Positions 35,401 to 36,083 of a stretch of 47,386 nucleotides of DNA are shown one piece after another (within the stretch, counting starts at the first letter, position 1; each line of letters starts with the position of its first letter). The position numbers and the translations under genes are program-made. The notes beneath the pieces are model-generated. The model made no database searches and was not told where the DNA came from. It saw only the letters and a list, made by a program, of their open reading frames with translations. The stretch is from an uncultured Clostridia bacterium (GTDB lineage Bacteria > Bacillota > Clostridia > Christensenellales > UBA1242): positions 1 to 47,386 of the forward strand of contig CALBHW010000016.1 in the NCBI GenBank assembly GCA_937893125.1, written 5' to 3'.

Positions 35401-35862
35401 CGTTCAGTTGGATACTACTATAATGGGACATTTAATGCTAGTTGGTTTAGTAGCGGAAATGTTCGAACGGATATGATATTTGCTCCTAAGGAAGCCTTTA
35501 AGCTAGACACAAGCAAACTTGCGTTTATTGATTATGGATATTACATTAACAATTATGAAACGGCTTACTTAAGATATTGGGCAAATAATCATTATACAGG
35601 CGGTGGTAACTACCATTGTGATAGAACACTGTATAGACCTTTTGGATCAACTAAATGTGGAAATTTGAAAGATTATCCTTACTCCAAAGAAACGAATATA
35701 GAAGTTAAGGTCGTAGATGCGGGAAATGCGATTTCAGGGCAAGACACAAATGGAAGATTTATGGTCGGCGGACCATATACAAATACTAGATGGTATTGGT
35801 TCCAATGGTGTACAGATACCTATCACGATTGGAAGTCTGCTAATTGGGATAATTGGAGTTAA
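2401..35862 (+). CDS. Giant membrane-anchored surface protein (InlB-type repeats, seven beta-helix blocks, LRR block)
   Basis: One uninterrupted frame of 11,153 codons, starting at an ATG behind AAGGAGG. Order of parts: a Pro/Asn/Gly/Met/Gln-rich tail (1-212), Lys-rich stop and hydrophobic segment (213-241), then an extracellular part made of InlB B-repeat/Flg_new-type modules (typically GYxFxGW ... LYAVW), right-handed beta-helix blocks full of NxAxxGGAIY/GGGIY turns, one LRR_5 block (about 6991-7389) and a unique Trp-rich end. There is no cleavable signal peptide and no LPXTG. The long tail before the positive cluster and single hydrophobic segment suggest a type II anchor, N-terminus inside. 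Families with these folds are adhesins and surface fibres, so adhesion or host/glycan contact is likely, but no ligand can be named. It has its own promoter and terminator, so it appears monocistronic. Its only close relative in view is the LRR protein at 45680. Confidence 0.9.
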   Translation: MDNNFGGNNNGQNNNRPPMNNGARPPMPNGQNPNGNFSRPNPNAQNGRPMPNGQMPNGNFNQSGMRPQGSPQMNGQRSNVPIGQNVPMGGRPMNNQGLNNQGRPMPNGQGQMNGAPNRPMPNGQQPNFVPNNQNGMRPMPNGQMSNGQMRPAPNGQMPNRPMQNSQMRPMPNGQMPNSQMPNRMQGQNVPPQGNVPPQGNIPPKGKKQNAQGKKKKKIAIIAIACSLVLALVGVLMGVMMGKKSYTVSFVTGPFASVSDMTVSGGTSVSAPDIENLRNDDGDILAKFEGWYLDSDYQTKYASQPIQKDTTLYAKYECAEITSSFYMPNLYAGDGSYIYLADIKTKFYEESVDFASQTLLERLLNFTSEDVYKNGAYEVRLFDESTFEPEGIANVRINDYQQFLRSYYYNNGLKISSITRMDGESAVKYNPSDKIETPTKHAYFKLDLNVDEVTIKFDPNLRSVADYYEEIGESLNGVNADPVADIQKYRESYSIKNYRDIVNDRYFDYPTYHSPIGWTFKDYIDETTGLLKNPDDRTTLVAQGKILKEGDIVTLDRKFLNDKKEITLYAVWEVRMGDIIIFTDESDTGAYKDSKISLGKSTTMNDSYYSSMIADLQNQKPDCALVGFNTKADLTGETIGFDTKIEYDKRKPYFDAENQRIVLYAVYKKIINKTVLTLDDDNVDVAFVTSESGDKNIRDMSSEEIFALLNINLNLAQGYTYGKNVTVSYENGVITITNLLVGSTFNLPSAKRSNYDLTGYVVKNELVLAGIYEPNADGLDENNNLNISCLWQGDNVNFIVNGYDNKRQVIPNIAYGSRVKLETTILNDDSETNAGYVRAELTNLDNKQTLGIVTFERVGYNFIKWVTTDGQDFADGFFDEFTIGRFSEMSSLWETKKYSLTFKLQNGTYPSRTDGERADAPVNIANISYGTRANLISSGVVYTGYHLLGWALTDSVDAVIKYDYNVQDVLVDNNMTLYAVYKKAYSITLNLNYLRDDVKVIYADINDKYTLTGNEFSGKTFERFNTSPLGEGGEYLPVVDQVIGQDLVLYAMWYKVSFVSSRALNEGEMLPSSFYVTKDVNIVLPQPIYNEESNIDETTYFAFKGFSLYGVEYNLSCDLTQKFNGWAYTNGGNRTIYNNTFNASGLGDAGDVEFETDFVNKDVRVDLYFKSNPTDNGTQHIEILANKVADNKNKVVISNNLRNFPSQVGYELDYIKDVATGTNNAYFVDGASEIEIDIPAINVIYMTPQGYQYVYNLYCVWKKNLTINANNLGLSENKVLYVGATHTDSKLSGLTDFNFTYTSSALLDADGYNMANPHKKFVGFSDDALATDATYFTDGTLDLTDVSEKTIFVIWEKEKYTLTISNLKDGGTKVINNICYEDTLDFATILSDVEKSIVDADGVYQDLIGLSYNGLRRFEVDSQILLTNKEDNGAFEDVDIINGITLQAVWAEREYEIYAYLNGGKIGSLFDLPDYATYVTLEKDGEDVDAIKYVTTYTKFSTGLGIKLFSDVTRAGYAFSGYKLNATGTALEGYASVNLVNPNFYYTLKAGSDSIENFLNLSGKDYEKGISFVWIEEFRRVIDPNGGESSSLYESETKTLSMGDDGVEYADFTLPDVTMTMNGASFEGFYFTNDIEEVEEYVNNFTPTETKSTALFKPNETVRVTRDIMNKFDTTRTNTITFYAIYKTRVAFECRFSGSEAVVPTSYVVPEEVVKNLVSLASPSTSYFQIYFYVGKVLTATDLMDYYFVLPVDYYELIGWDFVSGTQRLTVTNLTVVATNNGIMNLQTNYQLTTFKIYFKDYDGSDLLDNEGNLLAFDVRKEESAINLNEKYESSKGDNTYPAQNGYEFKGWSLYMGAEPSSNYNSTLYGGVENRLLSNPNHTISIYATYGPRSVEVIYDRNGGAQMTTEKDTANYGGSYKIRTDIPYSRTYYNLVGWTLPNGETIYKAGENVKINFDNGVIETADGFTITLKAVWEKQTKTIEIAFGSNITFNEEKFDNDYVAYGVDGNNILKSRTFNTSTGLFTMVVEIDSFNRIKMPTYEHFSRKGYRLKSYYSSYVTNVPIPGGDFSVTTTTKVTFYVNWDTWTLLNVYSDKDDTDPLQIEDLLYGESIIFGVNSEGMPIITIVNSGKEVVVNKTVPHYTISGYSSLNGLFVYNVDTPNAVALTNEYFEITNKAEIKIYCNWIGDKTTVIIKDDDDKKNINEQKEVSVRYGESFDLTPYFSMFLGDDGYHFDHFVDELGNIYNSSSSLFTAIVADDISEDGEYILLAKYAKNNYTVKFDFGSSTVTNDDGQEVSSLTFDVLFGEEITLYDASNIVNKFDKDRGYTGTDGDVKPVYSFDGYTTTDLIDGQLIKVNLTDEKYIMPAKDVVFNVSWLSRNFRLNVDASGARLTGTDAKPNGFAPSYAGRDVDNFNTLYQDKYVAVVSGNGLQISGLKVGDSLPISDLPIPTFTGYKFDYVYLENYVTGTVNVSDAKPYTTNASFVVSVNDSDNNALSNISAMWNDSVKCFELYLSLDWSPISYTVEYSKDLPQGATGAIVGSFDSSVFTYDEESTLACDEKTGFGYTLTGWKHLGWSIKKDLDKADRVEGKNFFSFIGTVIIDGAEGADTTNLKKVFNLSSTDGDTVILYPVWEQVSYKVNLIDSFDSSSVFNKTLDQVEYDSLFTISDIFSGVTLPTKCFNDRYYYKFAGWEYRYTYTNASGEEVTDRVSIAHDEEKSFSVFSITSEKGMKGFVSRDNLTSGDINIYVVWEEVEYELKLLLGKGKYSYNNNIFDQPYYDIATGTRSISFKIKYSDLYSGVSLREYNASGFEMGFKPDGLTLGTYTMAGLGLTENDIVSLVSVNAFGREDIFLQYVLTDSRNDLSDDNYTFTFVARYNDTKVTLDGNGGTNDYTGESVSVDETIETASGNTANYKNIWTKVDNTFILRTFSKAIVTIDNNLTQYFERTGYHLVSASKTIYATDNLVEKVEWEGDLRYIILDLMRDDATISSTTLDGKTLGEGDYANYKFGSGFRLATVVAGEFDSLKSTLYVYDKTNPNFFISASALTYDKNTKYYTKGADSYHIEAKNGDTISTIANLIVSEDDFRGFVDNRYNYSTKDLIIDESFGDVIYLCASYEAYVYFELNGGTYDRENTIEEKALISDGDSYYIDLPVKVKDGSGLFSKTAYAFYGWSDTYKDYATLISSAYDEIRYSSLEAFNSDARIKYVYSYDANSGAFIQSSTYVENKPYYIKKVSSDGVLSTATRYTLDQVISKTLYAIWVPYELTFTFTSKQSSSETATGNNALVKLIIAKYDEEMTFPNTSDPIISKWSNGSKKIESWRINGISGSVSKAFYFSHDQKILVSELFNMVGKNAPASTRDTSIDVFSRWAEEDVTVRIYLGKVSTSSFLGKDKYPQYGYEIVKDGDDLYLVSESRSIGESFTLPALDDMYQFGKCAVGYSSNKGDNSYSGGSVVRLESDIISLVEGKQICDFIVTWQDAQAYIKNFYGVNHKFFASFDTCLREAVNFVNSSGDALDAQEVVILGNADRLYVGATSGGAYAGISIGQNKTLVISVDSSVAKKVEISRASGLKNEMFVVSGGKLIFNESLKATIEIIGSGDSASPLFSIANIGELQLNAGVVIRSNTSLAHGGAIRVTSGSKATLTRVSFEDLNVTSENGPAYGGCVYAEESTILIDSCAFTKCGTKGTVASSGGAVYANKCTLTIKDTRFTDCYSELATLGANAFGGAIYVEQTEFNLTGDRATNSTVFTNNRASSGGAIYQIGNITNEETISGVVFQGNKALYGNGGALHLSAQGLRTINILDSYFTNNTATLGETGSETGLGGGAYLAIVGNFVNIKNITAQQNTAFSGGGLYIKGGFVTMDTCVVTGNIANADSGIGGGIVVEGNGAVGTIEFIDTKIDSNSAYKGGGLYIGEDMAVKTTRYDEEVTTTYEKEGGGTITETEIIAHYVEIFSNSAKLGAGLYYAGGQNYANTDCVIELDDIRVYDNKFNGSIDENVKGGGIYFEKSGDVKVIIKDSSIYSNTAYLGGGIYTQDVTEIKDGAYVTMNIELNNVYISNRTDDYTYKRNDDGELVYDSNGNKVVTSHRVSYKDANKATIGAGLYIGLNAVIDFKSGEVMQNLAVERASAIYNKGTINLGEVKIGNNLNENNEKSTIFNAGEFVFKANGQIGSGQYFYIENKVKDIEQGTYSYYNLTIDTLNFTNKYAIEQIEIDADGNANVVSSDENIRIGLEFNGDILALKEYLIIFSKQEYFTHTLLSDDIVYMDKTEQFLLVDNLEEGKGIAVVRSKYKLIFDDLITGPVDNSDATNYISISYEEPVSSGDKATANDRIKTRTGYTFEGWAYYSADIGSKAPEEWFGKNIYDNINSVSPVFKKFSDFNESGFVYQNDFYLYAIWKPIQIKIVYLYGVGENYNRLSVVDGSVVETVASNSDLESLSYTTLYDKEFSILSSSRLHEYAIFDRATGTTKDFEYRLVNTHGMNSLVFPERIEILSNGVLSESCDITVDGNNYLFTYQNNVYQLLPKYRPNGYEFSYFQVKNGTITETVDPESALIANSDRWDSITNEIYIYVYFKKVEMSLVLNLNTTQENGGIYDLGSGTERNTTYSRTMNVGDNFVLPTDRYVTKYERDENIDAQNLFVYNEGYSLAYYSLSQDGSTRDYVPGNTVTLSMSASGGMVLYAVWEKAVAYIKDAISFEGSSAFALYFTTLNEAVSEIESDATSLTGRMQSTTLCICDDVVLTETITFTKALNLYAVENKTISMSDRFASNMPMFIFSNGGQTFSFGSNERGTDFVISGSSKSQSLIVVNNGSYVEFGESVTFTGALSSANGGVMTVLGDATGGANVVIKGSKFLSNRALNGGAIYVDGGTVRITNNTMFGDAEKGNVAGANGGAIYVMSGSVIVEQAKFSFNQATNGGAIFIKSTGALTFDNEMATENAIMFTSNSANTSGGALYFERQGSLANAVFTLNTATVQGGAIYARTGLLVDGMTFNANSARDGGAIFSGANTSGFEQEADRRANQNVMVRNSSFVSNNASATGGAISGFHVTLNIEVSTFTGNYAYRTSSDIDVSGGAIYMDNADAYIKSSTLSGNYSQRVGVSYGGAISAINSSKVDINALNASGNPTILSKNGFTSNPAPASKTYYGGAIYLKNNSVLTISNAHLIDNRAIKDGGAVSLDGSNIIIGQKVYIARNIAGANGGAIATSKASLLLFSKVSSSEQSYIFNNTSQSGKGGAFYIATTTSSTQTFTVSTIAGNTANGNGNEIYIASGTVSLNGAMFTTGNGSIEFEGKNYNLKSLDTGVAIYVDSGARLILRGSNVEGAIYVAGETTSKKAGQLSMSETGYAKKVYLTYSSYISSSKLSNVNYGSTHLSPTIVSVFGVTASELDVKSNFANAKTLVDFGDDSQATVNHELDFNIGILSELSLDSYLKADEEKQNASRIPKFIRYKYRNTLRVVKMAESIRVNPNGGKLTLDGETYDSTFEYKFKDETEGMSFLGRITGKKVGYTLSPTFKADLVEYTKDSQIPVVEITILAQWTEKIYSVGAIHNPTLNLDLTDDDGNFVFTPEVVSKSSMRISGSLYFQPLYQQYYTFKSYLIVFENETADGVKTYHSTNKYVGVNDATKTRVSFNLSQSFLGEEEYDALGDCNGNIYLVAKYDPNIVKFEISAGDPNAIPVTRENPTEEYLHGAHSRAIVDGKVVYEYYQHQLSVSVFNFIQDFTLKNHAVKYFDIDTVTDKGVKASVSLEEMDSSTMYSVNISDKSLVSLTCNWFEIVAYITRQLENSKQQIDYIEESNLYSKIETLTHNDKLYFVKDSIALTQTIDIASAGNITISSTDNIMFTRASGFTGTMLKVSNDTTVTIVDNVFTLTFDGENKISTSSLVEIESGALIAYKPLIVRNNNTRSNKAGIVNKSVLNLLGATITGNVNALDGNGGGIYSSGSKLVIGEPMSEKITSSSDVTTISRNSATNGGGIYVASGEFILNGVQISNNTATKGAGVYFNGNGTGSRMSGGKITDNNGSILALTGKDMPQRFGGGIYLAQNCGKFAIDGEEVLISGNRADFGGGIYCEGNNESSAEFNVLSILNGTISSNRAFEYGGGLCIGDKTNSPSKQVVEITGGTITQNRATNGGGISVFRGKVSLSEDAVVERNDLLAITGKGSEIYIYSASADNSGTANLSGGRVGDTSGNGDIYIDYDVLGFGHLNLSGDVEIYAIVTIKNGNATGRETLVSVVSALSDDIPVIKVNPTNKPTVAGEYYPIIKFAGNLECTCDKFILSEQGEYRVKANGQYIVVAQAYFTLTFDADGGDIEYNGTENYTIDGNNLQFEVKYNTSIKNILDNILVSFSNRRFLYWIDENSEQLRSNFMPYKETTLRAVWSGEFYYLTIDFNDSKTDKKVRFTGSLLDTDTYYETEGQITMEVNIDDGATTFGQQAIARIASHLYRSGYNLAGFSLSQLSITFDKQGNGFKMPNDDVIVFCMWAQNSYTIRFNSNFDTNETKTVEVLVDDFAYLDATFDRQNYHIASWSKDGTTFNYGERVINLHDKFGITLVSEDTVYIDLYANWEEDSFSVTFDSNGKTVTDTIESRTGNYIDDFILDADKFYVVDGYTQVGWSLNKDATYEDSEVYALGSKFINLEKLDEVTLYAIFRPNYYSVNLKDYMGSNYFAGNFTFDKAQTLPRMFEESDTTQSSPRLGLNTKTTQYFAGWSIYEDADVAMYKDGETVVNLAKKTNSVTLYQVWVNYKVVVTISGDSFIVLADENGRLSLDSLDIYKYVQVGNRPSQISFEGSSTTGAYENGRIEVAIPTSIVGDSVNATISTVPASYKLNFYNGSSLLSTSNVSLNGNLNLPTNFKGFSTHKDASTVEILATDTTLTVDLLEKLSKFVDLSSEEINLYAVTNSTYNVNFNLNNGDASVYRDGQILSSLGALSGSVGNSVTIDAFNLELVGNFSLSSSKFGTLKGWSLDPNATEPDFDEENNIVSFSGNVTLYAVWNYYTNPAYFEYSDDGTKILRLSELGLDRLSNEKEIVLPNYSVKREGVMTLGEPIVSIGTFDLDIVSRNFVTIDFSAMRNLTTINDLAFANLTNLENLLGLSQEISIGYGAFGGANVRVIDFATDGKYVFDNDGNMYVYENGTYKLHTYLATNTTQNQTLAIDENVEEILPNAFYNTLFASLIVKNVTLTNGALTGINNLSAITLDKVYKLIDLFGTNVPVSKVILDCNVTSIPDETFAGCKNLTKVIISSGEVVQIGNNAFKDCEKMTFGTEKGEINLSKIEAIGDYAFYNNKNLPEYISLDKVTQIGDRAFVGSNLKGISLSRSIESLGRDASGEYNTAFKGLTSLTYARVYTDNALQAVTNGTGITKTAGTIVTGANYFIANEEKLDGYINIVVEDMLEVFSNKLVSRGLFGDFESALDASQDGDIIVIRTNVTLTKTVVIDKRVTIVAGKSTGFRVNFSSISIKRASTLLDDNAFVVTSRNLVFGGEIENKGAYTTVDIVFEGRSDSSASLFNVNGGTMTILNNVSFSGNVATNGGVMTATNYSSILVQGVFFTNNKAIGSGSSSGKGGVFNLQDSELVLINSTFTSNSAIQGGAIYSSGNSRVKVSGVNGESLFENNTATYGGAMYLSSTSIDEAYCNEVLSTTFSKNILSLTSSATYGGGIFVANGMVKVAGGSQLSSNQAVNGGAIYISNGIAFIDDATIGGSNLGNKATNGGGIYVGSNAVLRVRDEKAVITYNSANNGANIYYSSSWTLPGKVSYIEAGTIGYGNRVAENMDKPTGMGAYLGGAIYVEKGEFVIKNKANILGNIAGRGGAIYVADGKVTIKNLHSPITLNEATSGGAIYIKNGTLDISSSVLLQNTATSEGGAIATYGGKVTLRSGDTPTKLLNNDANYGGAIYVSGGNVVLLAQKDRNVVLENNSATNGGAVYIDNGSFVTRSINTVNVGEKNKEDKLVNIINNSATNAGGAIFVTAQIKAEVDVRINNSTIIKGNKAGNQGSAIYTNSSLDLQSAIITENIVNKAEKGYGGALFIDNSAKVYVRDVELELNKVNTDSTSEFAGIVLNSSGYKVLNISNKSAIKNVIYMKKDAVLFILDKATQVQKNDTDRYKLRLSLEFRATVGEETLVAQYDDEDSCDFSKFYAQNTVFTQRKADVYATGAMVVDNNGNAYANLKDAVNASPYDAERPTILQLTANQVIGEENVVVVPRGKHVVILTSKDKEADDATPYTISRASDYKQFIFIVYGKLEFNANAELRHSYNDDVDKIDYGEIKGTSTPMFEELHIIGDNNGTALIYVGGDTIVTYDEKKDGMVALNDLAFIENNEAVYTESFYVVDPTDGITKSKVIDPSNGGAVYVGSGAFIVDGGVLRNNKANNGGAVYVYKGKAEIRNTGGQYISSSATDIDELQSIHHNTATLNGGAIYLHAGLLEIKGRNGDESTNVIRNNEATNGGAIYISSEGGCDISVVNISNNKATKMGGGIYFEGQTSSIEGTGQLVINSATISNNKSSESGGGIYVANGKFVTGNDISTTGNPTNIESNRAKDGAGIYVSERARIELRNINILGNIATGNGGGLYFAGRSDISSADDTSKILSKVTFSDNSSTEFGGNIFLSTGALSIGSEEENAVTINGGSAQNGGGIATTGTGKLTILNNVLIQSNTANENGAGLYVASSNITTISGSKTQIGGINGTDKLGNKATNGGGGIYFCKGTLNLGAGIKISYNEAKNGGGLYVYGEKSHRINATGVILSNNIATSVGGGLFVSGAKIDLNSSTITDNVAGAGYGSEIYQGGGLIVLTDGATISNSDEILKLKGISLNATMTAKSNGQSFYSNVLDNVTCGFVLRTSTGANVKMNISDGFDIRSNRSFVAVVECSLTLADGEAFRPEQILTFESAVKISVSSSHKEGDNVVRFIVSDNLEKVKNMFKVSISSGFLLEGNISSTGNNNYLSLGNQIFREIRMVEDMAGNKTKTVVSAYKDLQEAFDKAKSGSLLLAKFTSEQEADYYIDSTITLKKTKEYDPSGEEKEVEKTLTLTACDSEFRINRSTKFPGGRMLEIQNGTTLYIGRNPALDAEDLYNCEGAVDDEGKSIFYSVVNNASIIFVGKDKDAGGFIQNNGTLTLGSGSKFVDEVTDVNGAVVNNNGILTISGATLSGNTTTGSGGAIYSRINDQVASEVAKTVTIESGTISRNTAGLGGAIYLEPKQILTVSGGRFANNTATGALDKADIGISSDAVGGGAIFNLGSEVIVKGGTFTGNNTPKAGGAILNAFIIYSSGTDEGATARNAKLDISGNSYFSDNESACGGAIYTVGCGNEKTVNITGGYFTGNSAIENGGFLYVKGEVDTTADSKTSNLTEVAINGGNFGGNNAVNGGIIFASDATLNLYGGTFGDLTNKNSAKKDGGAFYLESCQLNIKHTPVDEDGNIILKSLTIAYNVAGERGGAFFVDYYTGVTIDYPREEKGSIYTATISSNEAKNGGAMFIQSPTEVAEESLKEDSKASINIAAVTIQGNKATEKGNGIYVTKSNKVILNGRNENGNQDPKLSDSLIIKDAFYLAQYKTTQTKSEDESTSDLIMDYAFLVVAGCNDNLSSIPFEIDSPASIEDESGKKKEIENIVIAKFASYVTSDDLKNPEIFEGKGTDDNEFVLVIDDNNQYIITGRRSVARVYTVGANSLTKYYSNLQNAFKAATGAANKGVDPQIIYLLDDKYVFEKGLSALEYKGTISLESGYYYESDRKVGPSDTKREVEFNSESTSGAMFSLSEGSVGLIPNLTIKNIKFTSSKAAVAPLISLGCGTVNIKDVIIENLKGSESLISASNDTALNMTNVEFVDSCSTQKEDKYMIAMETQSKTNTFKNITIRSSQETSSDINSSIGLTGDTVLTIENSSIKNSYRNNSGGAINVEGVNVQLTLNGVTFAYNKATNGGAISASGGIVEIDQNCVFEKNEATEKGGAVYITGGADIKIKGKLRNNKAQNGGGIAIYKTSLNPKVILDNENKMFELSSNTATQNGGGIWYSIEEGNLTKFSGFEGKTDGNQLYILKLSYEIVLKNNKASGNGGGMYVDGILPLRYGTPGSLSIEGSGELSNANASLGGGIYLKGYATGIDDKKTVNEIEDVRENILSSKVTIKSNIASEYGGGIYVEQGFVNLNGASIQGNKAIFDGGGVYLNKTSVLLTPNKVAEATTLTGNVAGLNGGAIYYNYSNQDAKIEVVESYVKAISPVIRNLKLDDNEAKNGGGLYLASNSAKTMTLQLNTLTSNKTSKPTGSTTGIEGCGGTICVVAGTVELNGFEIDGGAGTNATNGGAVYVGTSANVTLKNMVISGNKATNGGGIYNAGTLTIAEGVAIKNNSATNGGGVYSSGAFSLGNNEGTYIGVENASNKASKGGGVYVDSGTTTISGVIQYNDAVSGSGMYIANGTVTIDEKATISKNKSTSTDMSYGGGIFINSGDLIVEGSITDNQASNGGGIAMAGISEKTPEQNATKVTLNADLLKNTATYGGGLYYQGGKLVGKSSDGASSNSLVEIKDNYASSGGGGIYFDSDFIAGDVQFSLSGNSTGGNGGGIYIGNKATVTLNSVLTIAKGGKDVNLANNGGGIYVGSGTLTLLKTVNISGLKASNGGAIYVDSGATAKLDGTITLTANNASSNGGAIASKGETTISKDTVINGKNTANNGGGVAVLGGKTTLLENAVIGSKSESCATIDDYANKATNGGGVYVSGGTFDMSRTGATVCHNYAGGNGGGIFVEGGEVTGSESGVVCHNYATNGGGIYTTTSSPKNNIKVTNNNATSGGGVYFKDVSTITTQLIVQNNTATDGAGIYVSGGNVTTKQVVSGNKASRNGGGVYVTGGTYVSSGQIYSNHTDDKGNGGGVYGTSATITISAYLYNNRSKNGAGVFADSSAVRIESNVFSNTAIGSAGGVYIQGGKFVMGKYTSVYENSANYTVGGVYANNVQIYIFYSSSIKNNKRTGANSAYTIHSKSTHYSLITDLYQNNGTLAYFSGTIENANTQSVGGRNYRSVGYYYNGTFNASWFSSGNVRTDMIFAPKEAFKLDTSKLAFIDYGYYINNYETAYLRYWANNHYTGGGNYHCDRTLYRPFGSTKCGNLKDYPYSKETNIEVKVVDAGNAISGQDTNGRFMVGGPYTNTRWYWFQWCTDTYHDWKSANWDNWS
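2443..3018 (+). repeat. Pro/Asn/Gly/Met/Gln-rich N-terminal repeats of the giant protein
   Basis: Residues 15-206 are built from degenerate repeats of the MPNGQMPNGQ type, with matching DNA repeats such as ATGCCAAATGGGCAA. They end in three tandem 18-base units (2965-3018) encoding VPPQGN, VPPQGN and IPPKGK. The segment has very few charges and no hydrophobic core, so it is probably disordered. It precedes the membrane anchor and would therefore sit in the cytoplasm. Confidence 0.85.
3037..3123 (+). other. Lys cluster and membrane anchor of the giant protein
   Basis: Five lysines (213-217) are followed by a hydrophobic segment (218-241, starting IAIIAIACSL) and then GKKS. The positive cluster on the N-terminal side predicts the N-terminus inside and the rest outside. 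No signal-peptidase site stands out, though cleavage cannot be excluded. Confidence 0.8.
3124..12840 (+). repeat. InlB-type beta-repeat array I of the giant protein
   Basis: Residues 242-3480 contain about 28 divergent modules of roughly 80-150 residues. Each tends to carry an aromatic-rich GYxFxGW-like motif and to end in a strand such as TLYAKYE, TLYAVWE, VLYAMWYK or NIYVVWEE. This is the pattern of Listeria/Bacteroides InlB B-repeats (Flg_new). The array would form a long stalk between membrane and beta-helices. Module count is by eye from the terminal strand. Confidence 0.75.
12841..15264 (+). repeat. Beta-helix block 1 of the giant protein
   Basis: About 808 residues. It opens with an AYIKNFYG segment and an amphipathic helix-like stretch (CLREAVNFVNS), as expected for a cap. 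Repeats with GGAI, GGAIY and GGGLYI turns follow, spaced about 20-40 residues apart. The pattern matches right-handed parallel beta-helix or POMP-like repeats. Confidence 0.7.
15265..16458 (+). repeat. InlB-type beta-repeat array II of the giant protein
   Basis: About 398 residues with three modules, recognised by GYTFEGWAYY and by the ending strands YLYAIWKP, YIYVYFKK and VLYAVWEK. It separates beta-helix blocks 1 and 2. Confidence 0.7.
16459..18771 (+). repeat. Beta-helix block 2 of the giant protein
   Basis: About 771 residues. It begins AYIKDAISF and has a cap-like stretch FTTLNEAVSEI, then strands and repeated NGGAIYV, SGGALYF and GGAIYM turns. Its opening resembles those of blocks 1 and 3, which suggests duplication of a whole capped module. 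Confidence 0.7.
18772..19719 (+). repeat. InlB-type beta-repeat array III of the giant protein
   Basis: About 316 residues with three modules ending in TILAQWTEK, YLVAKYDPN and SLTCNWFEI. It lies between beta-helix blocks 2 and 3. Confidence 0.6.
19720..21282 (+). repeat. Beta-helix block 3 of the giant protein
   Basis: About 521 residues, the shortest of the seven blocks. It begins VAYITRQLE, followed by a strand-rich cap (ALTQTIDIAS) and then NGGGIYV, FGGGIYL and YGGGLCI turns. Confidence 0.7.
21283..23370 (+). repeat. InlB-type beta-repeat array IV of the giant protein
   Basis: About 696 residues with roughly seven modules ending in strands such as TLRAVWSGE, DLYANWEED, TLYAIFRPN, TLYQVWVNY and TLYAVWNYY. 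It is the last InlB-type array; the later beta-helix blocks follow each other directly. Confidence 0.7.
23371..24567 (+). repeat. LRR_5 (BspA-like) block of the giant protein
   Basis: About 399 residues with leucine-rich repeats of the BspA/TpLRR type: TINDLAFANLTNLENL, IPDETFAGCKNLTKVII, IGNNAFKDCEKMTF, IGDYAFYNNKNL and IGDRAFVGSNLKGISL. The same repeat family fills the protein that starts at 45680. In other bacteria this family mediates adhesion; here the role is inferred. Confidence 0.75.
24568..26838 (+). repeat. Beta-helix block 4 of the giant protein
   Basis: About 757 residues. The cap-like opening is DFESALDASQDGDIIVIR followed by TLTKTVVIDKRVTI. Regular turns such as QGGAIYS, YGGAMYL, NGGGIYV and GGAIYIKNG follow. 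Confidence 0.7.
26839..29241 (+). repeat. Beta-helix block 5 of the giant protein
   Basis: About 801 residues. It opens with VYATGAMVVDNNG and AYANLKDAVNAS, then strands and NGGAVYV, NGGAIYI, GGGIYFEG and GGGLYF turns. It joins block 4 with no InlB-type spacer. Confidence 0.7.
29242..31362 (+). repeat. Beta-helix block 6 of the giant protein
   Basis: About 707 residues with a cap-like opening AYKDLQEAFDKAKSGSLLL and then GGAIYS, GGAIYLE and GGAFYLE turns. From about 30,400 the codons become visibly more T-ending (for instance all six Asp codons in 31,021-31,200 are GAT). Confidence 0.7.
31363..35286 (+). repeat. Beta-helix block 7 of the giant protein
   Basis: About 1,308 residues, the longest block. 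It opens RVYTVGANSLTKYYSNL and NAFKAATG, like blocks 5 and 6. Its second half is the most regular part of the protein, with short units of the NKATNGGGIYVSGGT type about 20-25 residues apart. DNA close to GCAACAAATGGTGGCGGA recurs many times, so recombination between units is plausible. Confidence 0.7.
35287..35862 (+). other. Unique Trp-rich C-terminal domain of the giant protein
   Basis: The last 191 residues leave the beta-helix pattern. They are rich in Tyr and Trp (six Trp in the final 25 residues), contain three Cys, and have no LPXTG, dockerin or choline-binding signature that I recognise. This is the predicted distal tip, so a binding or capping role is possible. Function unknown. Confidence 0.5.
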
Positions 35863-35901
35863 TAATATTTCTTTATGGTATTACTTAACAGCAAATTACA
35901 C

Positions 35902-35936
35902 AAAAAAGTATCAAGGTAAAACTTGGTACTTTTTTT
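35902..35936 (+). terminator. Intrinsic terminator of the giant gene
   Basis: AAAAAAGTATCAAG (35902-35915) pairs with CTTGGTACTTTTTT (35922-35935) over 14 positions with one G-U pair, around GTAAAA, and runs into a T-tract. It starts 40 bases after the stop codon. Confidence 0.85.
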
Positions 35937-35982
35937 GTGCAATATTTATAGCCTTTTAATTTCATTTTTGCGACCTATTTAA

Positions 35983-36016
35983 AAAAGTGGCAGAAATGCC
36001 ACAAAAATGAAATATG
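35983..36016 (+). repeat. Hairpin repeat, copy 1
   Basis: 34 bases containing GTGGCA-GAAA-TGCCAC, a 6-bp hairpin with a GNRA-type tetraloop, flanked by A-tracts and ending ATGAAATATG. It matches copy 2 (36084-36117) at 33 of 34 positions. It lies upstream of the ATPase -35 element. Confidence 0.8.
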
Positions 36017-36044
36017 GTAATTTTTTAATATTTATAATAATTTG

Positions 36045-36073
36045 TTGTCAAAAGTAAATACATATGATATAAT
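36045..36073 (+). promoter_or_regulatory. Promoter of the DUF4143 ATPase gene
   Basis: TTGTCA (36045-36050), a 17-base spacer, then TATAAT (36068-36073) with an extended -10 TGA. The predicted start near 36080 places hairpin copy 2 at the very 5' end of the transcript. Confidence 0.7.
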
Positions 36074-36083
36074 CGTACTTAAT

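Noticed and set aside
2401..35862. The giant gene as a nonribosomal peptide or polyketide synthase.
   Set aside because: No adenylation, condensation, ketosynthase or carrier motifs are seen. The repeats are structural surface types.
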